A stretch of 64,000 nt of DNA from Caballeronia sordidicola (GTDB lineage Bacteria > Pseudomonadota > Gammaproteobacteria > Burkholderiales > Burkholderiaceae): NCBI RefSeq assembly GCF_002220365.1, contig NZ_MTHB01000036.1, positions 49,052-113,051 on the forward strand, read 5' to 3'. This document shows positions 9,893 to 17,857 of this stretch, in pieces. A program made the position numbers and the translations under genes. The first letter of the stretch is position 1; each line of letters starts with the position of its first letter. Below the pieces are notes generated by a model. The model searched no databases. It worked only from the letters and a program-made list of their open reading frames with translations, and was not told where the DNA came from.

Positions 9893-10226
9893 GGTTGAGA
9901 TGGTCTCCTTGTGAAGCCTTTGAAACATCGCTTCCAAGCCTTTACGGTCAACCAGATCGAGCAGCTTCAGCGACGGCCCATTCGGCCGCTTCTGGCCCTG
10001 CTCCCATTTCTGCACCGTCGATGCGCTCGTGTTCAGGCACGCCGCGAACACCGCCTGGCTCGCCTCGCTGCGCTGGCGCAGCCGCTTGATTTGCGCCGTG
10101 CTATAGACCTTGATCGGCGGAAAGCGTAGCGCATCGAACTCCCGCAGCGTCACCGCGCCCATCGTTCCAGCCTGGTGTAACCCTTGCGCCGTTTTCGTGC
10201 AGCGCCTTCAACAGTTTGTCACTCAT
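9662..10226 (-). pseudogene. Frameshifted HTH antitoxin-like (NadS/HigA type) gene
   Basis: An ATG at 10226 with a good GGAG site starts MSDKLLKALHE, but after about 11 codons the frame runs to an early stop. One base out of frame, the sequence continues as AQGLHQAGTMGAVTLREFD and then a typical XRE helix-turn-helix with ASTVQKWEQGQKRPNGP. A single extra base near 10188-10195 explains the break. The expected stop after RKGLEAM is also absent, so the frame runs on antisense into the sdaA 3' end to 9662. Translation could restart at ATG 10162. No intact toxin gene is adjacent; ATGAGTGA at the start recalls a lost upstream partner. It is either a decayed antitoxin gene or carries a sequencing error. 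Confidence 0.65.
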
Positions 10227-10342
10227 CGCTCTCCACCTCATGTAAATTCGCCTGCATGCAGCGCATGAGCCAGCGTGCGCGCGTCATAGCGGGAGGATCG
10301 ACTCACTCGGTCCTTCCCGTAACAACGGAGCTTATTCGTTGG

Positions 10343-11014
10343 TCAAGCCGTGGTTTTATCAACCAGGTCAGCCAGCGCTACAAAGTGCCATTGTTTTCCT
10401 TCCAGGTCATAGACCGCGATTTGGTTGATGTCAGCGCTGGATGCTTCGCACGTTGCGGGCACGTTTTGCATGGCCAACGCTACCTCTCGGTCAAGACGAT
10501 GATCGCCCCACTTCATGCTGGCTTCGAGCGATTCCGAATAGGCGAACAGTCCCGCTTTCTCATGGAATGTATCGACGCTTTTCCGATTCTCGACGTTTAA
10601 GGTGAATTCGATGTCTTCCATGTCGGCGGGTGCGACCGCGAGCGTTTGCAGCGCCATGTACCCGACCAATTCACCGCTTGGCTTCGCAAGTAACTTGCCG
10701 TCACTAGCGGTCCAGCCGATGTGCAGCCCAACGTTGAGTTTGCCTCGGAGGTCGGAAACCATCTCGCGAGGATCGAACGTCGACGCGTCGATGACGCGAT
10801 AAGGCGTACCGGGTTTGGACGAATAAGTAGCTTCGATCCACGCATCGAACGGCGACAAATACGTGAGCATCGCGTCGCCTTCGGGCGTCGGATAGCACAT
10901 CACGCGAGCGTGATCGGGGGCACCCGGTTTAGGCGCGAACGTCACCAATGCGAACATGGTCGGGATGGTGTGGAACACACGGCCACACGAACGGCGAGGA
11001 GCTTCGTTTTTCAT
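10343..11014 (-). CDS. Unknown protein, last gene of the PAAR/protease operon
   Basis: A 223-residue soluble-looking protein of no family I recognise. It lacks a signal peptide and membrane segments, and is mixed alpha/beta in character with several Trp residues (DAWIEATYSS near 76, HIGWTASDG near 115). The ATG at 11014 overlaps the stop of the upstream gene in an ATGA junction, so the two are translationally coupled. The frame is open further upstream, but the overlap favours this start. By position after an effector candidate, it may be an immunity protein or accessory factor; that is inference only. Confidence 0.7.
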   Translation of the reverse strand: MKNEAPRRSCGRVFHTIPTMFALVTFAPKPGAPDHARVMCYPTPEGDAMLTYLSPFDAWIEATYSSKPGTPYRVIDASTFDPREMVSDLRGKLNVGLHIGWTASDGKLLAKPSGELVGYMALQTLAVAPADMEDIEFTLNVENRKSVDTFHEKAGLFAYSESLEASMKWGDHRLDREVALAMQNVPATCEASSADINQIAVYDLEGKQWHFVALADLVDKTTA

Positions 11015-11436
11015 TTCGGAGTCGGAGTGTTGCAAAGAAAACCGCATCCGCCAGTTGGGCAAATCGGCGAAAACTGTATGTCGACCGGCTCGGATGGATC
11101 GCGTTTACTATTCGACGCGACTACGCTGCTCTCAACGTGTAGCAGGTCGGTAGCGACACCCATTTGGGTGAGGAATTGCGCAACAGTCTGTGCCCTTCTG
11201 CCTGCTAGTGCGGCGGGATCATGCTCCCCCGCGAACGCATAGCCATAGATGATTGCATCGCTTCGCATTGGCAAGGTGCGCACGTCGATAGTCAGGTTTG
11301 CCAAACGTATGCGATCGGCGTTCGTCATATCAGCAGAGTTCCTGGACATAATTGCCGACATCTGCAACCCTAGGCTGCACGCAAAAGCATGGCTCGACGT
11401 GAAGCACAGCACCGCGCTAGTCAGTGCATAGCACAT
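11011..11436 (-). CDS. Exported OmpA-like small protein, candidate periplasmic immunity
   Basis: A 141-residue protein with a cleavable signal peptide (hydrophobic core up to SHAFA at about residue 19). The mature part contains a stretch like the second half of an OmpA-type domain: YGYAFAGEHDP, then LAGRRAQTVAQFLTQMGV near residues 70-90. It ends in a Cys-rich tail. The ATG at 11436 overlaps the end of the metalloprotease gene by 20 bp. An exported protein coupled to a putative toxin suggests protection of the periplasm, or binding of peptidoglycan. The OmpA-like reading is tentative. Confidence 0.65.
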   Translation of the reverse strand: MCYALTSAVLCFTSSHAFACSLGLQMSAIMSRNSADMTNADRIRLANLTIDVRTLPMRSDAIIYGYAFAGEHDPAALAGRRAQTVAQFLTQMGVATDLLHVESSVVASNSKRDPSEPVDIQFSPICPTGGCGFLCNTPTPK

Positions 11437-12076
11437 ACCACGCGAGGCTGTCCGCGTTAGCAATCGCAAGTTCCGGGTTTGATTGAGCAAGCCGACGCGC
11501 GTTGAACTGAGTATAGGCATGGTCGAACGATCCAAAAGTGTCATAGAAATGCGTGGCCTCGTGAACAATCGTAAGTTGTTTAGAGTCTAGTTTTCCGGCC
11601 GAGCGCTCGGGTAACGTGCAAAAATTTGGACTAATCGAAATGGTGTGCGTCGCCGTGTCGGGTCCACAGACGTGCGCGACTTCACCAGCAAGATTTTTCA
11701 GATTGGGGGTACATCCTGTCGCCCTATCTGTATCGAGCGACGATCGAATAAAATTCTTCGGGGCCAGTTTTGACAAAACCTTACCTAATTTCGTCAGCCC
11801 ATCGATTAAACGGACTTTGGTTGATTCGTCGCTAGCGCCGAACCATATCTGTACACGTTCCTTATCGATCACCGCCCATCGGCTCAACTCACTTAGTCGC
11901 CGTTGCACCATAGCGTTTGCGTCAGCCGTCAGCTTTAGCACGCTCTTTCGAAACTCAGCGTCCGTCATGTTCGGGCATATCGGCGGTGCGTTCAGGTCGA
12001 CGTATATATCTACCGTCGAATCCGGTATGCGGTTAGTTGTTGCCGTTCCTACTTCGACCCAATTTTCATCTGCCAT
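11417..12076 (-). CDS. Zinc metalloprotease domain protein (aspzincin type), candidate T6SS effector
   Basis: A 219-residue protein with no signal peptide. The C-terminal third carries HEATH at residues 172-176, followed by FGSFDHAY (Asp-185 as possible third zinc ligand, Tyr-188) and NADSLAWYV at 207-215. This arrangement is that of lysine-specific or deuterolysin-like metallo-endopeptidases (M35/aspzincin). Seven cysteines are scattered along it. It starts 9 bp after the PAAR gene, the usual arrangement for a cargo effector loaded on a PAAR spike. Target proteins and whether it acts in the periplasm are unknown. Confidence 0.8.
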   Translation of the reverse strand: MADENWVEVGTATTNRIPDSTVDIYVDLNAPPICPNMTDAEFRKSVLKLTADANAMVQRRLSELSRWAVIDKERVQIWFGASDESTKVRLIDGLTKLGKVLSKLAPKNFIRSSLDTDRATGCTPNLKNLAGEVAHVCGPDTATHTISISPNFCTLPERSAGKLDSKQLTIVHEATHFYDTFGSFDHAYTQFNARRLAQSNPELAIANADSLAWYVLCTD

Positions 12077-12085
12077 GCGCGGCTC

Positions 12086-12595
12086 TCAGTGTTGAATTTT
12101 TAGATTGAGCGTTTCGGATGCGCTTGTTTTTATACGTTGCGTCTTACCGTCCTCGTCGGTGATGCCCTTCAATATCTCGCCTGCCGGATTCGTGATGACA
12201 TACGAAACACGGCCGAGTGGCTGCTGTGTTGCGCGGTCGCGCAACGTGAACTGCTGGTCAAATTGCACCGCGCTATTGAGGACCACCGCGGCAACCGTCA
12301 CGCTCACGGTTACCGACTTCGCGGATCCGAAGTAGTAAATCGTCGAATCAGCGATGACATGATTTTCACCACACGGACAAAGTACTAGGTCGCGGCTCTT
12401 GACCATCGATTTGCCGTTTTCAGTCCAGATGTCAGCCGTGCCTAAAATGGGAAACGGACCACCTTCGCACTTGCCACAGGTTGCGAGATCTCCGCTTAAC
12501 GCCATGCGCTTCGAGTACTCGAAAGTAGTCGAACTTGCCGCAACGATACGGCCGCCTGTCGTCGTGCTGTCTCCATGTCCGGCAATTTCATCCAT
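12086..12595 (-). CDS. PAAR-domain protein with transthyretin-like C-terminal domain
   Basis: A 169-residue type VI secretion spike-tip protein. Residues about 4-95 form the PAAR domain with repeats GHGDSTTTGG, MALSGDLATCGKC and MVKSRDLVLCPCGENH, where His and Cys would bind zinc. After a short linker, residues about 113-169 form an Ig/transthyretin-like domain (FTLRDRATQQPLG to GITDEDGKTQRIKT) that is common on PAAR and VgrG proteins as a cargo adaptor. GAAGG sits 8 bp before the ATG at 12595; a TTG at 12610 is the alternative. No other T6SS structural gene is in the window. Confidence 0.85.
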   Translation of the reverse strand: MDEIAGHGDSTTTGGRIVAASSTTFEYSKRMALSGDLATCGKCEGGPFPILGTADIWTENGKSMVKSRDLVLCPCGENHVIADSTIYYFGSAKSVTVSVTVAAVVLNSAVQFDQQFTLRDRATQQPLGRVSYVITNPAGEILKGITDEDGKTQRIKTSASETLNLKIQH

Positions 12596-12624
12596 TGTTG
12601 TGACCTTCAAATTAACGGGGATTG

Positions 12625-12747
12625 TCAGTGCGTAATTTCGATGATGATGTTCGATGCCGCATCAGTCGCGATTCGCTCGGTTCGGCCATTGGGATCGGTC
12701 ATGCCGCTCGTCGTTTTGTCGCGCAGCTTGATGTTGTACCGTCTCAT
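12625..12747 (-). CDS. 40-aa remnant of a PAAR-type C-terminal domain
   Basis: A short frame with an ATG at 12747. Its sequence begins MRRYNIKLRDKTTSG and continues TDPNGRTERIATD, which parallels LRDRATQQ and ITDEDGKTQRIKT of the adjacent PAAR protein. The roughly 18-residue middle of that domain is missing, in frame. It lies directly upstream of the PAAR gene with 29 bp between. I read it as a degenerate duplicate of the transthyretin-like domain; it may or may not be expressed. Confidence 0.5.
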   Translation of the reverse strand: MRRYNIKLRDKTTSGMTDPNGRTERIATDAASNIIIEITH

Positions 12748-12999
12748 CGTCTCGATTCCTTTTTTTGACTGTTCGGGATGGTTTTATCGAGAACGACGGT
12801 TAAGAGTCAATCAGACGGATCTGAAGATGCAAATTAAATGACCAAGAATCTGAACGATGGTGCGGACAAGGACGAAAAACCAATGGACCAGTGAACACCA
12901 GCAAAACCCCTCCCTAGCGCCGGCGCCCCGCGCAAGCGTAAGCTATGAAATCGAATGCCCATCGCCGTCCGCGCGAAACCTTCTGGGAGATTTCATCGC

Positions 13000-14706
13000 A
13001 TGACATCTGCTGTCCCGTCCTCGAACGCCCTCCCGACCACCGGTGCACGCCTGGTCGTCGATGCACTCCTCACGCACGGCGTCGAACGCGTCTTCTGCGT
13101 TCCCGGCGAAAGCTTCCTCGCCATCCTCGATTCCCTCCACGATGAAACGAGCCGCATCCAGACCATCGTGTGCCGCCACGAAGCCGCAGCGGCAAACATG
13201 GCCGAGGCGGTAGGCAAACTGACCGGCCGCCCCGGCGTGGCGCTCGTTACGCGCGGCCCGGGCGCCACCCACGCATCAATCGGCGTCCACACCGCATTCC
13301 AGGATTCCACGCCGATGATCCTGCTCATCGGCCAGTGCGCACGCGAACACATGGATCGCGAGGCATTCCAGGAAATCGACTACCGGCGCATGTTCGGGCA
13401 AATGGCGAAGTGGGTCGCGCAAATCGATGATCCGCGACGCATTCCCGAATATCTGAGCCATGCGTTCCACATTGCAACCTCTGGCCGCCCAGGCCCGGTC
13501 GTGCTCGCGTTGCCGGAAGACGTGCTGAGCGACGCATGCGAAGCCGTAGCGGGCGCGCCGCGTTATCAGCGCGTCGCTGCCGCTCCCGCGCCCGCGCAGA
13601 TCGCGCGGTTGAACGACATGCTCGCGGCATCGAAGAAACCATTTGTCATTGCTGGTGGCAGCGGGTGGACGCCCGAAGCCACGGCGGATTTCGCGCGCTT
13701 CGTGCAAGCGTGGCAACTGCCGGTCGGCTGCGCCTTCCGGTTCCAGGACACGCTGGACAACAACCACCCCAACTATGCCGGCGATGTCGGCCTCGGGATC
13801 AATCCCGCCCTCGCCGCACGCATTCGCGAAGCCGACTTGCTCTTGGTGTTGGGCCCCCGCATGGGCGAATCGACGACCGGCGGTTACACGCTGCTCGACA
13901 TACCCAAGACGAAACAAACGCTGATCCACGTGCACCAAGGCGCGGAAGAACTGGGGCGTGTGTATTCGGCGGATCTGCCTATCGTTTCAGGCATGCCGGA
14001 AATGGTCTCGGCGTTGGTCGCGCTCAAGCCGCCCGCAGCCATCCCGTGGAGCGGCGCTATTGAAGCAGCGCATGACGCCTATCTCGCGTGGCGCAAGCCC
14101 CGCCCCATGCTCGGCGATGTCCAGCTCGGCGAGATCATGGAGCAACTCAGCGAGCATCTCCCCGCCGACGCTATCGTGACAAATGGTGCCGGGAATTACG
14201 CGACTTGGCTGCATCGGCACTATGCGTATCGGCATTTCCGGTCGCAGGTTGCGCCGACAAGCGGCGCGATGGGTTATGGCGTTCCCGCAGCGATCGCGGC
14301 AAAGTCGTTGTATCCAGACCGGGTCGTGGTGGCGTTTGCCGGCGACGGGTGTTTCATGATGTCGAGCCAGGAGTTGGCCACGGCAATGCAGTACAAGCTC
14401 GCGGTGATATTCGTGGTGGTGAACAACCAGCAATACGGCACGATCCGCATGCATCAGGAACGCCACTATCCGAACCGCGTTCACGGCACAGCGCTGACGA
14501 ACCCCGACTTCGCGGCCTACGCGCGCGCATTTGGAGCGCATGGAGAACTCGTGGAATCGACGGCGCAATTCATGCCCGCATTCGAGCGCGCGATGAAAAC
14601 GGGATTGCCATCGGTGATAGAAATAAGGATTCCGCAGGATGCGAGCACTCCGTCGGCAACCCTGGATCAAGTTCGGGAACAGGGCGAGAAATTGCGGCAG
14701 AAGTAA
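13000..14706 (+). CDS. ThDP-dependent enzyme, acetolactate-synthase-like
   Basis: A 568-residue member of the ThDP decarboxylase/acetolactate synthase family. The N-terminal Pyr domain carries the cofactor-activating Glu in CRHEAAAANMAEA near residue 62. A central domain spans about 190-330. The C-terminal PP domain has the ThDP/Mg motif AGDGCFMMSSQE followed by VVNNQQYG near residues 446-482. GGGAG precedes the ATG at 13000. It is followed 139 bp later by an acyl-CoA ligase on the same strand. It is not near ilvH and lacks a regulatory subunit, so a catabolic 2-oxo-acid role is as likely as valine biosynthesis. Confidence 0.8.
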   Translation: MTSAVPSSNALPTTGARLVVDALLTHGVERVFCVPGESFLAILDSLHDETSRIQTIVCRHEAAAANMAEAVGKLTGRPGVALVTRGPGATHASIGVHTAFQDSTPMILLIGQCAREHMDREAFQEIDYRRMFGQMAKWVAQIDDPRRIPEYLSHAFHIATSGRPGPVVLALPEDVLSDACEAVAGAPRYQRVAAAPAPAQIARLNDMLAASKKPFVIAGGSGWTPEATADFARFVQAWQLPVGCAFRFQDTLDNNHPNYAGDVGLGINPALAARIREADLLLVLGPRMGESTTGGYTLLDIPKTKQTLIHVHQGAEELGRVYSADLPIVSGMPEMVSALVALKPPAAIPWSGAIEAAHDAYLAWRKPRPMLGDVQLGEIMEQLSEHLPADAIVTNGAGNYATWLHRHYAYRHFRSQVAPTSGAMGYGVPAAIAAKSLYPDRVVVAFAGDGCFMMSSQELATAMQYKLAVIFVVVNNQQYGTIRMHQERHYPNRVHGTALTNPDFAAYARAFGAHGELVESTAQFMPAFERAMKTGLPSVIEIRIPQDASTPSATLDQVREQGEKLRQK

Positions 14707-14845
14707 GCAAATGAGCAAGTGAGCGGCAGCCGGGCACCGTGGCGGCCATGAACACTCGCAAACAAGCAGGTTTCACAAAGACCCACGCAAAAGAGCCATA
14801 TCAAGGCTCAGGCAAAAGCGAACAAAATCCAGGAGACGAAAGACC

Positions 14846-16537
14846 ATGGCATCGCAAGCATTTCTGCAGGCAAGAGACTTTCTGCTACGTCATCGGGACG
14901 ACTACGCCGCTGCGTACAAAGACTTCGCGTGGCCCGAACTGACGGAGTTCAACTGGGCACTCGACTGGTTCGATGAATACGCACGCAGCAACCTTGCACC
15001 GGCGCTGTGGGTGGTCGAGGAAAACGGAGACGAGACGAAGCTCTCGTTTGCGGAGTTATCGGCGAGATCGAATCAGTTGGCCAACTGGTTGAGGCAACAA
15101 GGTGTCCAGCGAGGCGACCGGATCTTGCTGATGCTGCCGAACCAGCCGGCACTTTGGGAAACCATGCTCGCCGCGATGAAACTCGGCGCCGTCACCATTC
15201 CGGCGACCATGTTGCTGACCCCGGCGGACATAGCCGACCGCATGACGCGTGGTGAAGTGAAGCATGTGATCGTGGCATCGAGTGAAACCGCGAAGTTCGA
15301 TTCCATCGATAAAACCAAAACCCGCATAGCCGTAGCTATTCCGCCGAGCGCTGCGTTGTCCGAAGGCTGGCTGAACTTCGCCGATGCCTTCAACGAAAGC
15401 CCTTCGTTCGAACCGGAAGGCAGGACGCTCGCGACCGATCCGCTGCTGCTGTACTTCACGAGCGGCACGACGAGTCGCCCGAAGCTCGTGCTGCACAGTC
15501 ATCAGAGCTATCCGGTGGGACATTTGTCTACCATGTACTGGATCGGCCTGAAACCCGGCGATGTCCATCTCAACATCAGCTCGCCCGGCTGGGCGAAACA
15601 CGCATGGAGTTGCGTCTTCGCGCCGTGGAACGCGGGCGCTACCGTGTTCATCCACAACACATCGCGCTTCAGCGCGAAGGCCACGCTGGAAGCGCTCGTC
15701 AAGCACCCGATCACCACGCTGTGCGCACCGCCGACCGTTTGGCGCATGATGATTCAGGAGGATTTATCGGCTTATAAGGTGCATTTGCGCGAAGTCGTGG
15801 GAGCGGGCGAGCCGCTGAATCCCGAGATTATCGAGCGTGTGAAAAAAGCCTGGAACCTCATGTTACGCGATGGTTTCGGCCAGACCGAAACCACCGCGCA
15901 GATAGCCAATTCGCCGGGTCAGCCGATGAAGCCGGGATCGATGGGCAGGCCGCTACCCGGCTACCGCATCACGCTGCTCGATCACGACGACAACCCGGCC
16001 GAGGAAGGCGAACTCGCCCTGATCCTCGACCCCAAGCCGCTGGGTTTGATGGACGGTTACGTGGACGATCCGTCGAAGACGCAGGATGCCATGCGCGGCG
16101 GCCATTATCGTACGGGCGATGTGGCGTCAATCGATGACGACGGTTACTTCACCTACGTAGGCCGCTCCGACGATGTCTTCAAGGCAGCGGATTATCGGAT
16201 CAGTCCGTTCGAGCTGGAGAGTGTGCTGATCGAGCATCCGGCGGTGGGCGAAGCAGCCGTTGTACAGAGTCCTGACCCGCTGCGTTTATCGGTGCCGAAA
16301 GCGTTCGTCGCGTTGCGCAACGGGTACGAACCGACGAAGGAAACCGCCGGCGAAATCCTGAAGTTCGCCGCGCAGAAACTGGCTGCATACAAGCGCATTC
16401 GACGCATCGAGTTCTATGAATTGCCGAAGACGATCTCGGGCAAGATTCGTCGCGTAGAGCTAAGGAAAACCGAAGAAGCGCGAGGCAGCGACGAACGCCG
16501 GGAGAATGAATATTGGGAGGAAGATTTCGGCGCGTAG
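14846..16537 (+). CDS. AMP-forming acyl-CoA synthetase (medium-chain type)
   Basis: A 563-residue adenylate-forming ligase that should activate a carboxylic acid to its CoA thioester through an acyl-AMP. The ATP loop is YFTSGTTSRPKLVLHSH near residue 208, with an unusual SRPK in place of TGxPK. GFGQTE follows near 349, YRTGD near 413, and the catalytic lysine lies in LPKTISGKIRR near 529. CAGGAGAC precedes the ATG. It follows the ThDP enzyme and may share its transcript and pathway. The substrate cannot be told from sequence; ACSM or benzoate-CoA ligase-like enzymes are the closest in layout. Confidence 0.85.
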   Translation: MASQAFLQARDFLLRHRDDYAAAYKDFAWPELTEFNWALDWFDEYARSNLAPALWVVEENGDETKLSFAELSARSNQLANWLRQQGVQRGDRILLMLPNQPALWETMLAAMKLGAVTIPATMLLTPADIADRMTRGEVKHVIVASSETAKFDSIDKTKTRIAVAIPPSAALSEGWLNFADAFNESPSFEPEGRTLATDPLLLYFTSGTTSRPKLVLHSHQSYPVGHLSTMYWIGLKPGDVHLNISSPGWAKHAWSCVFAPWNAGATVFIHNTSRFSAKATLEALVKHPITTLCAPPTVWRMMIQEDLSAYKVHLREVVGAGEPLNPEIIERVKKAWNLMLRDGFGQTETTAQIANSPGQPMKPGSMGRPLPGYRITLLDHDDNPAEEGELALILDPKPLGLMDGYVDDPSKTQDAMRGGHYRTGDVASIDDDGYFTYVGRSDDVFKAADYRISPFELESVLIEHPAVGEAAVVQSPDPLRLSVPKAFVALRNGYEPTKETAGEILKFAAQKLAAYKRIRRIEFYELPKTISGKIRRVELRKTEEARGSDERRENEYWEEDFGA

Positions 16538-16550
16538 CCAAGAAAAGCAA

Positions 16551-16587
16551 AGAAAAAGCCCCGCAGCGCAGAACGCATGCGGGGCTT
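16551..16587 (-). terminator. Terminator for the leftward binding-protein gene
   Basis: AAGCCCCGC (16556-16564) pairs with GCGGGGCTT (16579-16587). Read leftward, the stem is followed by TTTTTCTTTG. It lies between convergent genes and may act on both. Confidence 0.75.
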
Positions 16588-16616
16588 GCAACATCTTCAC
16601 AACAGCTTCTTAAACC

Positions 16617-17765
16617 TTACTTGCCGCCCACGCTTTGCAGCGTCGTCCATTTGCCGTCGACGACCTTGTACAACGTGATGCCGCCGTTCTTCAAATCGCC
16701 CTTCGAGTCATACGCGAGCTGCTTCGACGTCACGCCTGCCATGTCAGTCTTAGCAAGCAACGGCAGATACTTCGCCGGGTCGGTCGAATTGGCGCTCTTC
16801 ATGGCAGCGAACATCGCCATTGCGCCGTCGTACGCGTACGGCGAGTACGTTTGCACGTCTTCGTTGAACCGCGCCTTGTACTTCGCAACGTAAGCCGCGC
16901 CACCCGGCATTTCATCGAGCGGCAAACCAGCCAGCGACGCCACCGTGCCGTCGGCTGCCGTGCCCGCGATCTTCAGGAACGTGTCGGTCTTGACCATTTC
17001 GCCCGCCATCAACGGCGCGTGCAGGCCCAGCGTCTTCATCTGCTTGACCATCGGGCCGGCTTGCGAATCGGCGCCACCGTAATACACGAGGTCCGGATTC
17101 AACGACTTGATCTTGGTCAGGATGGCCTTGAAGTCGACAGCCTTGTCGTTCGCGTATTCACGGTCTACGATCGTCGCGCCCGATGCCTTCGCGGCCTTCT
17201 CGAACTGGTCGGCGAGACCCTGGCCGTAGGCCGTACGGTCATCGACAATCGCAATCTTCTTCATCTTCAGCGTCTTCACCGCGAAGTCGCCGGCCACCGA
17301 GCCTTGCTGCGTGTCCGAAGTCATCATGCGGAACGCGGTCTTGTAACCTTGCGTCGTGTATTCAGGCGCGGTGGCCATTGCAATTTCGGGAATGCCGGCG
17401 TTCGCGTAGATGCGCGAAGCGGGGATCGTCGTACCCGAGTTGAAGTGACCGAGCATGCCCTTGACGTTGTCGTCGACCAGCTTTTGAGCGACGGTCGTGC
17501 CGGTGCGCGGGTCAGCCTGGTCATCAGCGGAATCGAGCACGATGCGAATCGGCTTGCCGCCGATCACAGGCTTGGTGGCGTTGAAATCTTCAACCGCGAG
17601 CACCACGCCGTTTTGGAAATCCTTGCCGTAGTGCGCTTGCGCGCCGGTCATCGGGCCAGCGAATCCTACCTTCACGTCCTCAGCGGTTTGAGCCTGAGCT
17701 GTTGCAGCAACCGACAGACCGGCGACCAACATTGCTGTTGCCAGCTTCTTCATCGTGTAATCCAT
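16617..17765 (-). CDS. Branched-chain amino-acid-type ABC substrate-binding protein
   Basis: A 382-residue periplasmic binding protein of the LivJ/LivK type. A signal peptide ends at TAQA near residue 25, then VKVGFAGPMTGAQAHYGKD marks the first lobe, and ADDQADPRTGTTVAQKLV and LGHFNSGTTIPAS are typical ligand-cleft segments. The ATG at 17765 is taken because GGAG lies at the right distance; a second ATG is 12 bp in. No permease or ATPase genes adjoin it. It lies 92 bp downstream of putA on the same strand, so it may serve a transporter encoded elsewhere. Confidence 0.9.
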   Translation of the reverse strand: MDYTMKKLATAMLVAGLSVAATAQAQTAEDVKVGFAGPMTGAQAHYGKDFQNGVVLAVEDFNATKPVIGGKPIRIVLDSADDQADPRTGTTVAQKLVDDNVKGMLGHFNSGTTIPASRIYANAGIPEIAMATAPEYTTQGYKTAFRMMTSDTQQGSVAGDFAVKTLKMKKIAIVDDRTAYGQGLADQFEKAAKASGATIVDREYANDKAVDFKAILTKIKSLNPDLVYYGGADSQAGPMVKQMKTLGLHAPLMAGEMVKTDTFLKIAGTAADGTVASLAGLPLDEMPGGAAYVAKYKARFNEDVQTYSPYAYDGAMAMFAAMKSANSTDPAKYLPLLAKTDMAGVTSKQLAYDSKGDLKNGGITLYKVVDGKWTTLQSVGGK

Positions 17766-17857
17766 AACTCTCCTGATTCCCTGGTAAGTGGCAGCGTGTG
17801 CCGGGATCGCCGTGCCTGCTGCCGTTTGTTTGAGCCAACCGCCGTGCTGAATACAGC

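Noticed and set aside
10224..10320. Remnant of a toxin gene upstream of the antitoxin-like gene
   Set aside because: Only about 20 codons read openly into the ATGAGTGA overlap and they match no toxin I recognise; too little to call.
12839..12895. 18-codon frame MTKNLNDG... in the gap before the ThDP enzyme
   Set aside because: Too short and without a ribosome-binding site.
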